Shown: in pieces, positions 23,699 to 33,681 of the stretch
Numbering within the stretch: position 1 is the stretch's first letter
Layout: every line of letters begins with the position of its first letter
From: Buxus sempervirens
Taxonomy: Eukaryota > Streptophyta > Magnoliopsida > Buxales > Buxaceae
DNA: 64,000 nucleotides
Reading direction: 5' to 3'
Assembly: GCA_947561395.2 (NCBI GenBank)
Contig: OX387182.1
Coordinates: forward strand, 56,319,283-56,383,282
Translations under genes and position numbers: made by a program
The notes under the pieces: model-generated
Told to the model about the DNA's origin: nothing
Seen by the model: only the letters and a program-made list of their open reading frames with translations
The model's database searches: none

Positions 23699-25312
23699 AT
23701 GGTGGAATTGTTCACAGCCACTGCTTACTACTTCACCTTCTTCCTCTCATCCATCCTTCTCTTCATCTCCGTCTTCATCTTCTTCGTCTCTTCTTCTTCT
23801 CGTTCTCGCAACACAACACCATGTCCCTCCTCATACCCTCTAATCGGAAACCTCATCGCCTTCCTCCGAAACCGTCACCGTTTCCACGACTGGATCGCCG
23901 AAATGCTCTCAGAAACCCCGTCAAGCACTCTCGAGGTCCGTGGATTTCTCGGCACCTCCCGCGGCATCTGCACCGCCAATCCCGAGAACGTCGAGCACCT
24001 CCTCCGCTCTAACTTCTCCAACTTCATCAAAGGCTCTCGCTTCCACGACGTCCTCTACGAGCTTCTTGGCGACGGAATCTTCAACGTCGACGGTGACCTG
24101 TGGACGTCCCAACGCAAGATCGCCAGTCATGAATTTAACACCAGATCACTTAAATCGTTCGTGGCTGATACTGTACAGTTCGAAATATCTGATCGCTTGC
24201 TTCCTTTTCTCTCTGATGCCTGTGACCAAGGAGAGGTAATAGATCTGCAGGAGATACTCAAAAGATTCGCATTCGATAACATTTGTAACCTTGCGTTCGG
24301 CGACGATCCGGACTGTTTGAGACTGTATAGCTCAACGAGTTCACCGAGTTCGAGATTCGTTCAAGCGTTCGATGACGCGGTGGAGATCAGTGGATCCAGA
24401 TACATGGCACCGCTGCCGCTGATCTGGAAGATCAAGAGATTTCTCAAAATCGGATCCGAGAAGCGGCTCAAAGAAGCAATACGCATCATCAACGACTACG
24501 CCATGGAGATCATCAGATCTAAAGAAGAAGAGAAACAAAATCATCAGAACTCCAATTCAAGTAAAGATCTGTTATCGAGATTCATGTCGTGCAATCAAAC
24601 TTTCGAATTTCAAGATCGAGAAGACCAGAGGAGGTTCTTGAGAGATATCATCGTAAGCTTCATCTTAGCCGGAAAGGACTCGACTTCGACGGCTCTCACA
24701 TGGTTCTTCTGGCTGATCTCGGCGAATCCTCGATGCGAGCGTCTGATCTGCGACGAATTATCCTCGTCGCCGGCGATCCGGTCGGGGATCTTCGGGTACG
24801 ATGATCTGAAGCCACTGCACTATCTCCATGCGGCAGTATCAGAGTCGCTGCGGCTGTTTCCTCCAGTACCGATCAATTCAAGATTAACAGTTAAGGATGA
24901 TGTGTTGCCCGATGGGACCCACGTGGGGCCAGGATGGTTTGCAGACTATTCAGCTTACGCTATGGGGAGGATGGAGAAGTTGTGGGGCCCGGATTGTAGG
25001 GAGTTTGTTCCGGAGAGGTGGTTGGACGGTGGCGGGGTGTATGTGCCGGCCGATCAGTTTCGGTTTCCGGTGTTTCACTGTGGGCCACGGATTTGTTTGG
25101 GAAGAGACATGGCTTATGTGCAGATGAAGTCGGTCGTGGCGTCCGTTTTGTATAATTATGAGGTTGTGCCTGTTGATTATGGTGGTGGTGATGTTGGCGG
25201 CGGTGGTGGTGGAGGGAGGATGACACAGCCTGGTTATAATTTATCCCTTGTTCTTAAGATGAAGGGAGGATTACGAGTTCGTGTGAGAAAGCGAAGCCAA
25301 AGCAGGCGATGA
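23699..25312 (+). CDS. Cytochrome P450 of the CYP94 family (CYP94C-like)
   Basis: This is a single-exon 537-aa P450 of clan 86. CYP94 enzymes are endoplasmic-reticulum omega-hydroxylases; CYP94B and CYP94C oxidise jasmonoyl-isoleucine and so damp jasmonate signalling. A hydrophobic N-terminal anchor spans residues about 8-33, followed by PCPSSYPLIGN. The I-helix motif AGKDST is at 324-329, ESLR (ExxR) at 382-385, PERW at 438-441 and the haem loop FHCGPRICLG at 459-468 with Cys466. WKIKRFLKIGSEKRLKEAI is typical of CYP94. I chose the ATG at 23699 because the membrane anchor follows it directly; an in-frame ATG at 23633 would add 22 unlikely residues. Near the C-terminus a GGT-rich stretch encodes a run of seven glycines, unusual for the family. 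Subfamily C rather than B or A is by resemblance only. Confidence 0.92.
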   Translation: MVELFTATAYYFTFFLSSILLFISVFIFFVSSSSRSRNTTPCPSSYPLIGNLIAFLRNRHRFHDWIAEMLSETPSSTLEVRGFLGTSRGICTANPENVEHLLRSNFSNFIKGSRFHDVLYELLGDGIFNVDGDLWTSQRKIASHEFNTRSLKSFVADTVQFEISDRLLPFLSDACDQGEVIDLQEILKRFAFDNICNLAFGDDPDCLRLYSSTSSPSSRFVQAFDDAVEISGSRYMAPLPLIWKIKRFLKIGSEKRLKEAIRIINDYAMEIIRSKEEEKQNHQNSNSSKDLLSRFMSCNQTFEFQDREDQRRFLRDIIVSFILAGKDSTSTALTWFFWLISANPRCERLICDELSSSPAIRSGIFGYDDLKPLHYLHAAVSESLRLFPPVPINSRLTVKDDVLPDGTHVGPGWFADYSAYAMGRMEKLWGPDCREFVPERWLDGGGVYVPADQFRFPVFHCGPRICLGRDMAYVQMKSVVASVLYNYEVVPVDYGGGDVGGGGGGGRMTQPGYNLSLVLKMKGGLRVRVRKRSQSRR

Positions 25313-25858
25313 TGCTATATATGATGGGGTTGGTGATGTATAAATGTATAATATAAGACATTCGGGTGATGCGTATGCGGCTCACCATGGGAGAGATATG
25401 ATTGGGTTAATCCAAACCGTCCATTTAACGTGGGACTTCTGGATTAAAACTTTGTTAGGTAAAATAATATATATATATATATAAAATGTTAGATTTGAGA
25501 AAAAGAGAAAAGAAAAAGGGAAAATAATTTACATATCTTCTTGGATAAGGTGAGAAATATAAAGAAAAGAAATTTTTTATTTTGATGATTTTAGATTTTT
25601 GTTTTATAAGATGAGAAATGTATAATAATTTAAGTTGGTAGAGTAAATGAAGTTGCATTTCCTTTAGTGGAGAAATCTTTTATTTTATTACAAGTTGACA
25701 ACTAGTAGGGTGCACGTGATGAGGAACAGTTACAAAACTTACAAAATTCCTTACACTTTTAAATGACACCCCTTTTTATTAATGATTCTTAACGTTTTGA
25801 GGAAATTACACATTACGCTTCGCACACTTCCCAAAGGGTCTTCTCCAGTTATATTTAA
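25313..25858. other. Region downstream of the P450
   Basis: AT-rich sequence with a short AT microsatellite (about 25469-25483). On the minus strand, GTGCACCCTACTAG ends near 25702 and is followed by T. It resembles the Helitron-type terminus at 25859 and may be a second end of the same family. No gene is seen. Confidence 0.4.
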
Positions 25859-26409
25859 CTAGTAGAGTGCACATGTAATACTGCACATATGTAATTCGGA
25901 AGTGGGTGGAATCCGTTTGCGACCATCTAATTTTGCAACCATGTAAGTTTATATCTCCTCCGTTGTACTTGGTCATTCCTGCTAATTAAACCTTGTCAAA
26001 CTGATTGTACACTTACCTCCTTAAAAGACTAATAGCAAAGTGATGGTCCTTACTATAACTGGAACAGTGCCAATTGCGATTCATACCTAATGGAAATTTG
26101 AGGTCAATGGATTGTTTGAATCTCTTGGTTATGCTGGTCAATATAAATCAAAAATTAATTTTCTAATTCATTCATCTATCAACCAAGTGATCCAATATCC
26201 CCAAAAAAGGATTAAAAAAAAATTCCGAGTAGTGGAAACCATTCTACATAGAAAGAGACATCTACTGAAAAACAAAAGGAAAAACAAAACAAAGAACAAT
26301 CTACAAAGGCTGGATGGCAAACTTTTAATGTAAAGAAAACAAATGCTTAACAATTACAGAGACACACTTAAAACAACTTTTCCATGTTAGAAGTATCTCG
26401 AGTCTGCCA

Positions 26410-26537
26410 TTTTCAACTTCCTTTTTGCAAGTCAGCTTGAGAGGGAATCAATACGAAACATCTCTTAACTTGCAAGAGGTTGGCTTCCCCATGTTTCCAT
26501 CTTGTCTCCTGACTTTTTAGAAGTGCTAATGATGCTG
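26410..26537 (-). pseudogene. Orphan exon of unknown gene
   Basis: After a good acceptor (GTGTTTGCAG, 26538) the minus strand reads ASLALLKSQETRWKHGEANL, then about 20 further codons to a TGA near 26411. The composition and acceptor look genuine. It needs one preceding base from an upstream exon that I cannot identify. I do not recognise the family. It lies within the candidate Helitron and may be a captured 3' exon. Confidence 0.3.
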
Positions 26538-26684
26538 CAAACACATTTGCAAGAGATTATATACATGACTTAGCCATCACCATGAAACAAAAGCCGTGGC
26601 ACAAAGTATGGCACTTTGGAACCAAATGCATGAAATTAGATCAAATGAAGCTTAAAATGGATCAGAAAGTATATCTTGAGCACC

Positions 26685-27170
26685 CCTATAACTCATCGTC
26701 ATCAAAGTTATAAAATTCAGCATCTGCAAAAATAAGACATGCATCAAAGAATATTTTTGCATAACTGTTTTCACAAAAGATTAATGGAAAAATGAAATGC
26801 CAATTAACCCTAATTGTAGAACCACGTATTGTCATCCATTTTAAATTTAAAGGCATCTTGAGTGATATTTTTCATCTAAAGCATCAAGCTTAGTTTGGAC
26901 TCTCTAAAATGTATACTTTGGTCAATTGTGTGGGCACAATATTGTGCTTGCAAATCCACTTGTGCGTTCCTGTGTAACAATTAAAGAAATAAGCCACACC
27001 CAATCGAAGATGGCTGATTAGTTAAGGTGCAACCATAATTTAATTAATAAAGAAACCTGTCACTATCATAAAGAATGACAACATCTGCAGTGGCAAGATT
27101 GCAACCAAACATGCACGGTCTCTGGTTCATCTTTCAAGGCAAAGACCTTTCCTTTGCATTGATGGATCCT
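26685..27170 (-). pseudogene. ISWI chromatin remodeler (CHR11/CHR17-type) exon relics
   Basis: Three exon pieces are in ISWI order. About 27160-27057 reads FGCNLATADVVILYDSD, matching helicase motif V/VI flank GINLATADVVILYDSD. 26969-26830 starts after TTACACAG and reads NAQVDLQAQYCAHTIDQ (ancestral WNPQVDLQAQDRAHRIGQ), then after a stop TQDAFKFKMDD. 26723-26685 starts after TTTTTGCAG and reads AEFYNFDDDE. The phase-2 intron splitting the W codon of YDSDW is kept, so this is a genomic copy and not a retrocopy. Decay includes an in-frame stop, an internal deletion between the helicase end and the FKMDD region, an Arg-to-Thr change in RAHRIGQ, and loss of the donor after FKMDD (GT to AT at 26829). 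Confidence 0.75.
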
Positions 27171-27739
27171 TGCAGCTTACCCAACATGTAATGGCAAGGA
27201 GTTATATCGGCCAAGAATAGTAGCAAGAGGTTTTCGAGACAAAGAACACAATTGCATATCGTTTCTCACTTGTATTTGGTATAATGTTGTAGTAATCCCA
27301 CGCTCACATATTCTGCACCTCGTTTGAATAGAGAAAATAGAAATATATGCACACTTAAATCAGACCATCCATAAGGATAGTTCAATTTCTAAACTGAACC
27401 AAACCTTTTGGAACCAAATTTTGATTTGTAGTATACACGTTGGTTTGGTTTTCGGTTTTTTTTTTTAATAAAGACTGAACTGAAGCTGAACAGCTACATA
27501 CAGCTCTCTAAATGCAATGGGGGGATTGCTTAACCCAGCGGGAAGCTGTTGGCGACGAACCATTACCTAACATATGTAACTATTTATGTTACAACGAGCA
27601 TGAAGATTAGAACAGAAATTCCACTGTTACTCAAAAATCCTATGTAGTAGAAGTTGGGGTAATCTTAAGCATCTATCTGGCTTTTATTGAAAGGGCAGCA
27701 ATAAATTCCGTGAACTTTGGTTGTGGTTAAAATTTATTT

Positions 27740-28400
27740 ATCAATGATGATTTCATTTGGTGCTAAGTAATTTCGTAGGTTAACACAACAAAATTTATAA
27801 CAGATGGTTTTATTTGGTGCTAAACAATTTATGAAACTGTTTTTAGATTGTGAATATTGGTTAAGAGTTATTAATGTATTTCTTTGGGATGTAATATTTC
27901 AAAATATCCAATACAAACAAAAAGGACAAATTAAATCTTAGGTTACCTCAACAGACTTTGGTGGTTCTCAGTTATAAAAGTTTTTTTTTTGGGTGTAAAT
28001 TTGGTTGTGTAGCAGTATTTTTTCTTAAGCAATGTCTTAGGTTAACAAAACCAAGTGCATCACAGATGCTTTTATTTGGTGCTAAACAATTAAAGAAACA
28101 GTTCCTAGCTCATGAAAGTTGTTTATGGGTTGTGCTCGGTTGCTGTCGAAATATAAGACCAACAGAACCTTGGTCATATCAAGTCTTAGGTCTTTCACAA
28201 CCAAATTATGTACTCCTCATTTGTCAATTAATCTTTGCTAATTTCTTTTCCATAGCAGTTCATGGTTTGTAAGTAATTTCCTAGATTACCACCACCAAGT
28301 TTATCAAGGATGGTTTCATTTGGTGCTAAACAATTGAGAAAAATCTTCTTAGCATGTGAATGTTGGTTGTGGGATTTTATGATTGTATGTCCTTGAGATT
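27740..28400. repeat. Diverged tandem repeats with TTTGGTGCTAA core
   Basis: The phrase TTTGGTGCTAARYAATTT recurs at about 27756, 27813, 28075 and 28319. Each time it follows GGATGGTTTC-like sequence and precedes GAAA and CTAGCATGTGAA-like sequence. Spacings are 57, 262 and 244 bp. The array lies within the candidate Helitron. Confidence 0.65.
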
Positions 28401-28997
28401 TAGTGGTTTAAAATAACCATTACAATCAAAAGGAACAGAAAAATAAGACGACGGTGCAATATAGAAATAGCGTGAATTGGTACGCTGAGCATAAAAAAGA
28501 ATAGTAGTACAACACTAAGAATGATGTATAAGCAAGGTACAAATTTTGTTAGCTTGATTTTCCAACAATAGCATGACGTGGCACAAAGTAAATAAAAGAG
28601 TTATAAATCTGGTGTACGTGTCCAATATCAATGGTTGATGAGAAGCAAAGGTACTCTCATGTGAGTAGAAGTGAGGAAGGATGAAGGTAAATAAGAAATG
28701 CAGGGGAATTGGGAAAAGTCTTGATAGATGTTCCTCCTAAGCATAGACTTGGCTTTTCAAATAATAACCCATATATATATGTAGTTTAACTGGTGGGTGA
28801 ACACTTGGGTGGGCTATGCATAAAGCGGAAGCGCAATTTTGAATAACCCTCTAGGTTACAAACGTGTCCAAGCCAGTAACTTTGTTTTCAAACTGGATAT
28901 GGAAGTTCACGATATAAAGACAGATGATGAGGGAAGTCGTCATCCTCTTGTTTAAAGTAGAAAGTGGGCTGGCAAATCAAAAGTTTACATGACGGGG

Positions 28998-29430
28998 TGA
29001 TGCACTATTTTCATGGTTGGATTGAAGAGATATTGGTGTGTAACTGAGATCAGTTTGTTGGTGCTGGATCCCAAAGGAATTCATGTATAGGATTTTAAAA
29101 TCTATATTATATATGGGAAAATGAACACATTCTATGACATTGGACTGAAGAGATCACCTCAGGGAGATATGCACTATTGGTGTGGAAATGAGATGGGGTT
29201 GTTGGTGCTGGAATTCCCAGTGTATACATCTATAGAATATTGAAGTCCTATATTGAACAAATGAAATGGAAATTGAACACAATCTATGACTTTGGCCTGA
29301 AGAGATCACATCACGAGGTTATGCACTATTTGGTGTGGAAATGAGATGGGGTTGTTGGTGCTGGAAGCCCAATTGAAGACATGTATAGAATATAAAAATT
29401 CTATATTGAAAAAATGAAAATGTGAGAAAT
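28998..29430. repeat. Tandem repeat of about 150 bp
   Basis: The phrase GAAGAGATCACVTCA with TGCACTATTTGGTGTGGAAA and GGGGTTGTTGGTGCTGGA recurs with starts near 29024, 29148 and 29299 (spacings 124 and 151 bp). The first copy is the most diverged. Confidence 0.7.
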
Positions 29431-29810
29431 GCCAGTGACTTTGGACTGATCAAGGTTTGAAAATTTTAAGGATGCTGTCAATCAAATGCAGCAGTGGGTA
29501 GACATTAGCAATTCAACAAACAGTGGGTAGGTCTTACCAAAAAAACAAACAGTGGGTTGACATTAGCTCCTAATAAAGTTTAAAGAAGGCAGTTTGTGAA
29601 TAAGAAGGACATCCTATATTAAATAAAAGAAAATTTGAGAACCACAGTGACTTTGGACTAATCAAGGCAAGAAAAATTTAAGGATGCTGTCAAACGAATG
29701 CGTCAGATATATTACATATGATATTTTTTAGCATTTCAACCAATAGTGGGTAGACATTAGCTCCTAAAAAACTTTAAAGAAAGCAGTTCGTGCATAAGAA
29801 GAACTGGCTG
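29430..29810. repeat. Two copies of a 200-bp unit
   Basis: The phrase GTGACTTTGGACTRATCAAG followed by TTTAAGGATGCTGTCAA occurs near 29432 and 29647. GTGGGTAGACATTAGCTCCTA and TTTAAAGAARGCAGTTYGTG also recur. This is a separate unit from the neighbouring 150-bp array. Confidence 0.65.
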
Positions 29811-30023
29811 TCTACAAGAATTACAATACACGTGCAGTAATGTGAGTGCATCACATCTATAATTATTCAAAACTTGGGGATTAAGATGTAAAGTTACGGA
29901 TGGGGAGAAGGGGTTGGGGTAGGTGCACGACAGGAATCAAGATGTAGATTAATGAGAAGAAAATAAAATAAAATGAGCAGAATCTGAATATTGATGAAAA
30001 TAAAGCGGGTTGTTGAAGTGTAC

Positions 30024-30212
30024 CTTGAATTTTGAGAAGGAGATGAGACTCTCTTTCCAGCGAGGTGGATTGTCGGAGGTGGAAACAATATTGCCTTGGA
30101 TAAGAACAGGATCAAATGGCTGAATGTGATGCAACTCCTTCGTGTAGGCGATGGTGTCTCGAAAATCGTATGCATTGTGAGAAACCGAAAGCAAAAGGGT
30201 GGATGAATCCAT
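30024..30212 (-). pseudogene. Orphan first exon of unknown gene
   Basis: An ATG at 30212 opens 63 codons ending in KFK at a good donor (CAAG|GTACAC, 30023). The peptide starts MDSSTLLLSVSHNAYDFRD and contains HHIQPFDPVLIQGNIV. No later exon in phase 0 could be identified with confidence. I do not recognise the family. It lies 260 bp inside the 5' end of the candidate Helitron, so a captured first exon is plausible. Confidence 0.35.
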
Positions 30213-30353
30213 GAGAAGGGGAAGTGAGCGGAAGCGGTTTGTAACTGCCGGGATTTTGAATGGAGGTGCTAAGTGGTGGATGAATCCATGGGGGAGGGGA
30301 AGTGAGTGGGAGCAGTTTGTAACTGCCGGGATTTTGAATGGAGGTGCTAAGTT
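30200..30353. repeat. Tandem duplication, 2 x 77 bp
   Basis: Copies 30200-30276 and 30277-30353 both begin TGGATGAATCCATG and end GGAGGTGCTAAGT, with a handful of differences. The duplication takes in the start codon and upstream sequence of the orphan exon at 30024-30212. Confidence 0.8.
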
Positions 30354-30594
30354 TGGATGGGTAAATCCCTGTATTAGTCAAACCTAGACAGCGTAGGAAA
30401 TGTGCATTTTTGGGATACATTGTTTTAGGCACACTTACGGGCGCCTCGCTTTTTATATATATATATAGTAGAGATATAAATATAGATATGGATGTGAAGC
30501 CCGAAATCTATCCAACAGTGTGAGAAATGACATGTTTTCACTTTTCACCTCTTGTATTTGTCATTAACCTACAATCCATAAGGTTTCGAATAAT

Positions 30595-30780
30595 TTTTTG
30601 TTTTTGTTTTTTATTTTGTGTAACCTGAGAACCTACCCTAGGCAGGGCCTCTATTGGACCCACCTTAGTAAACCCCAGGATACATGAGAAGTCTCATGTA
30701 TCATTTTAGTTAGAGAGCACCAACAGGAGGTTTTGAACCCAAGATGTCTGGGTTTACAATTCATCCCAAGGCTTCCAAAT
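30595..30780 (-). mobile_element. tRNA-derived SINE
   Basis: Read on the minus strand it contains CTTGGGTTCAAAACCTCC, a near match to the tRNA B box. Then come a CATGAGACTTCTCATG stem and GGGTCCAATAGAGG, and it ends in an A-rich tail (AAAATAAAAAACAAAAACAA). Possible target duplication AATAAT on both sides. It is non-coding. Confidence 0.55.
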
Positions 30781-31269
30781 AATGTTTGTTGTGCTCGTTA
30801 TGATGTCGTTTCGCTTCGGGTCTATTGTACCATTTTACTGGAATTTTGCATAGCATATTGCTCGTGCTATTGTATTTTTTTGTGTCACGTTGTTGAGAAA
30901 TTTTCAAAAATTTAAACAATAAAAAAAATGAAAAATCCAACACAATGAAACTTGGTCTTATTATTAATTTTTTTTAAATGACATGATAATCAACATAAGC
31001 CAGTTGTCAACCACGAATCTTGTCTTTCCATCTCGTCTTATCAAAAATCATATCATTAGTTACTTTATGTTTATGTAAGTCTTGTTTCTATTAACTCATC
31101 CATTTCTTTTAAGTCATTCTCTTGATCTTTGAGGCCCCTTAAAGTATACATCCTGTCACACCTTCTTATAGGTATACCTCTAGGTTTCTGCTTTACATAT
31201 TTAGACTACCTTAACCTACTTTTCTTAATTTTATCCCTAATGTATGCTATTGCTAACAATAGGTATGTC
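30781..31269. other. Intergenic sequence
   Basis: No coding or transposon signature recognised. Confidence 0.55.
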
Positions 31270-31543
31270 AAACAGGCTAGATAGGGTTGTGACAAGAGAA
31301 AAAAACATTTATTAACAATTTTTCCCGTTTTAAATACCAAGCCTATGCTTTAGTGGGTTAGAATAATAGGGACAAAGTTGTCAAAATATTATTTTTCCTC
31401 TTGCCAACTCATTGGTCAAATCCCTAGAAGGGAGAAACTGTTATACACAACAAATCTTAAGGTGATAAACTAGTATTTCAAAAACCTAAAGCAGCAAAGT
31501 GGATTGTTTGAAACCTCAAAGGGGTAAACTGTAATTATCCCAT
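31270..31543. mobile_element. Truncated MITE related to 17164-17541
   Basis: It shares GGCAAGAG/GACAAGAG, GGGACAAAGTTGTCAA and the right terminal repeat (GGGGTAAACTGTAATTAT) with the MITE at 17164-17541. The left terminal repeat is missing. Confidence 0.5.
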
Positions 31544-31714
31544 TTTAAAATCAAACAAATGTTATGCTACTATGAACATGTGCTTGTGTGCAATTCATAT
31601 ACATGATTCAAATGAAAGATACCATGTAGGGGAGACTCTAGGCCAAAAGCCGTCAAATTGGCCCAAAACAACATTGGTTTGGCTTTAGGTTGATGCCAAT
31701 CCAGACCAAGCTGA

Positions 31715-32110
31715 ACCAATATGCTGCCATGTAGAGCATCTTATCGCTTGATTTTTTTCAAGTGGGCCCCAACAAATCATTAACACCAATGGAAAAACAC
31801 AGTCGTGGGATGCTCCACATGGCAGCATCCCACGGCCATAGTCGTGACCAATGCAATAACGAATTGTAGAAGATTTCAATCCTTGGTAATTGGGGGGTTG
31901 AAATCGTTTACCACAGTGATCCTATGACAAACCTTGCAGCATCCTATGGATGCTATAAGTTTCACATTAAAAAATGTGAAATGTCAGTTGAAATGACATT
32001 TCACATTTTTTAATATGAAAAAAGCAACATCCGTAAAATGCTACACGTGGCAGCATCTATGGTCTACCATAGGATTACTGCGGCAAAGATTTCATCCTGT
32101 GATTGGGATT
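31715..32110. repeat. Foldback cluster of two inverted repeats
   Basis: ATGCTGCCATGTAGAGCATC (about 31720) pairs with GGATGCTCCACATGGCAGCAT (about 31810). A second, longer foldback at 31885-32105 pairs GTTTACCACAGTGATCCTATG with CATAGGATTACTGCGGCAAA. It has an inner stem CACATTAAAAAATGTGAAAT / ATTTCACATTTTTTAATATG. It is probably a MITE-like foldback and is non-coding. Confidence 0.55.
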
Positions 32111-32291
32111 AAAACTGTCTTCCATGTTTGCTTGAATTGGTCTCTGATGTTTCACATCTCAGTGCTAGTGTTTTTTCTCTCATGACCTCAATTAAAAACA
32201 TTTACGAGAACCAAAAAGCATTCACCTTGAAATGTTCCACATGTCAGCATCTAACACTTACATCATGGACCAATTCACACAAACATTGAAA

Positions 32292-32530
32292 ACAATACGA
32301 TTTCTACTCTATTAATCGTCGAAAACGATACGATTTCTACTCTATTAATTTTGCTTGAGGCAACCTAATCCATAAGAATATTTATTGTCTGTGTCAACAA
32401 ATCCAATCTACTTCAACCGCTATTGACATGGGGTGTTCGCTAGTTGACTCTTTTTTTTTTATTGGCGTACGTCAATATTAGGTTATAAATGAGACTCGCC
32501 ATATTAGGTTAGAAATGAGACTCGCCGTTC
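32292..32530. repeat. Two short tandem duplications
   Basis: GATACGATTTCTACTCTATT occurs twice near 32297-32348. TTAGGTTAKAAATGAGACTC occurs twice near 32480-32522. Each is a recent local duplication of about 26-34 bp. Confidence 0.6.
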
Positions 32531-32888
32531 AATGATACTTTAACGGCTGGCAAGTTCATCTATGAAAGCATTTCCTCTGGACTGTTTCAACCACCCCTTC
32601 CCGCTCAAAGTCGCAAGTCTCCATACCTTAAATGTTATACGGAATATACGCAGCTACAAGTACACAGGAGACAACCCCACATCTTGATTGATCAAAACTT
32701 AGACATGTGGGTCCATATGAAGTGTTATTGTGTTAATAATGCCTGCTGCATTGACACCCAGTGAAAATTTCCCCATCCTCTCTAATCTAGGCCACCTAGA
32801 CATGTTCTAAATTTTGTCTTGTTGCAAATTAAGAAACGTCTCTGAAATTTGACGTTAACTTCGGGCTTAAGAGAACAACTGAACAAGG

Positions 32889-32911
32889 CCTCTCTCTCTC
32901 TCTCTCTCTCT
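32889..32911. repeat. CT microsatellite
   Basis: A short CT dinucleotide run about 770 bp upstream of the annexin start codon. Confidence 0.85.
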
Positions 32912-33239
32912 TGCATATCATCATGTATATGCAGTATACAAATTTTATACCTCTGCAATCATCTCTCACTGTCCGATTAACTTTCTCTGCCGATTGGCCA
33001 TATCGACCATCGAATTCAAAAGGGTAGCTAGTTATTAGCCGTCTGATCAATGACATACTTGGTGGTGATCATGCTCGGTTGCTGCTGATCATCCATGTTT
33101 TCAAACCAAGAATTCCCTATAAGCTGGACCGGTTTAACCATCCAAGTAGGATCCATATCAAACCATTCTGAAAGTACGGACCGAACCGGATGGTCAACTT
33201 GCCGGTTCAATTCGGTCTCTTTTTTAAGGAATTGACAAG

Positions 33240-33499
33240 TAGGGTTGCAACTTGGATTTTAACAGAACCGGGTTTGGTTTAAAATCTGTAAACCCAATTA
33301 GTTTTGGTTAAGTTTTAGGTTGATGTCGATTAAACCGAACCAGTATCCAACTGAAAAGTATGCTTTACTGGACTGAACCGAACCTATATATACATATATG
33401 TTCGGTTTTCAGGTTGAAATGATTGGTTTTGGGTTAATAGGAACAAACCTAGTTTGGGTTAATACAAACTCGGACCAGACCGAACCGATGCACCCCTTA
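33240..33499. mobile_element. MITE-like repeat in the annexin promoter
   Basis: The left end TAGGGTTGCAAC and the inverted right end TAAGGGGTGCATC are similar. The interior is rich in AACCGAACC/GGTTTGGTT motifs and a TATATATA stretch. Flanks ATTGACAAG and ATTAGTCAAG resemble an imperfect target duplication. It ends about 180 bp before the annexin start codon and could contribute promoter sequence. Confidence 0.4.
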
Positions 33500-33681
33500 A
33501 TTAGTCAAGAGTCGTCAAGACAATAACTATAGAGTCCGTTAACGTGGATTTTGCGGAGGCGTTATGCCCGAAGAACTTTTGACGTTATAACAAGAGGGAG
33601 AGACAACGAGACACATCTGCAGCCTGCAACTTCCATGTTCCAAAGTTGTAAGCACCTCTAGAGAACTTGAAGCTCTCATCA

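Larger units (their letters stand above)
25859..30474 (-). mobile_element. Candidate gene-fragment-carrying Helitron, 4.6 kb
   Basis: On the minus strand the block begins TCTCTACTATATATATATAT at 30474, directly after A, and ends ATGTGCACTCTACTAG at 25859, directly before T. TC at the start, CTAG at the end and an A/T target are Helitron hallmarks. A GTGCA/TGCAC hairpin lies just before the CTAG end. The interior carries ISWI exon relics, an orphan exon with a good donor and diverged tandem repeats, and has no RepHel helicase. Whether these two ends belong to one element is inference. Confidence 0.45.

Noticed and set aside
23821-24544. Alternative frames inside the P450 on both strands
   Set aside because: They are shadows of the GC-richer CYP94 coding frame, which has all P450 motifs.
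24960-25226. His-rich antisense frame opposite the P450 C-terminus
   Set aside because: It arises from the complement of the GGT repeat, with no independent support.
27958-28272. 104-codon plus-strand frame
   Set aside because: It lies wholly in the TTTGGTGCTAA tandem repeat region and matches nothing.
30112-30432. 106-codon minus-strand frame with a repeated peptide
   Set aside because: The peptide repeat comes from the 77-bp DNA duplication, which is not a multiple of three. The exon at 30024-30212 in another frame has the better splice context.
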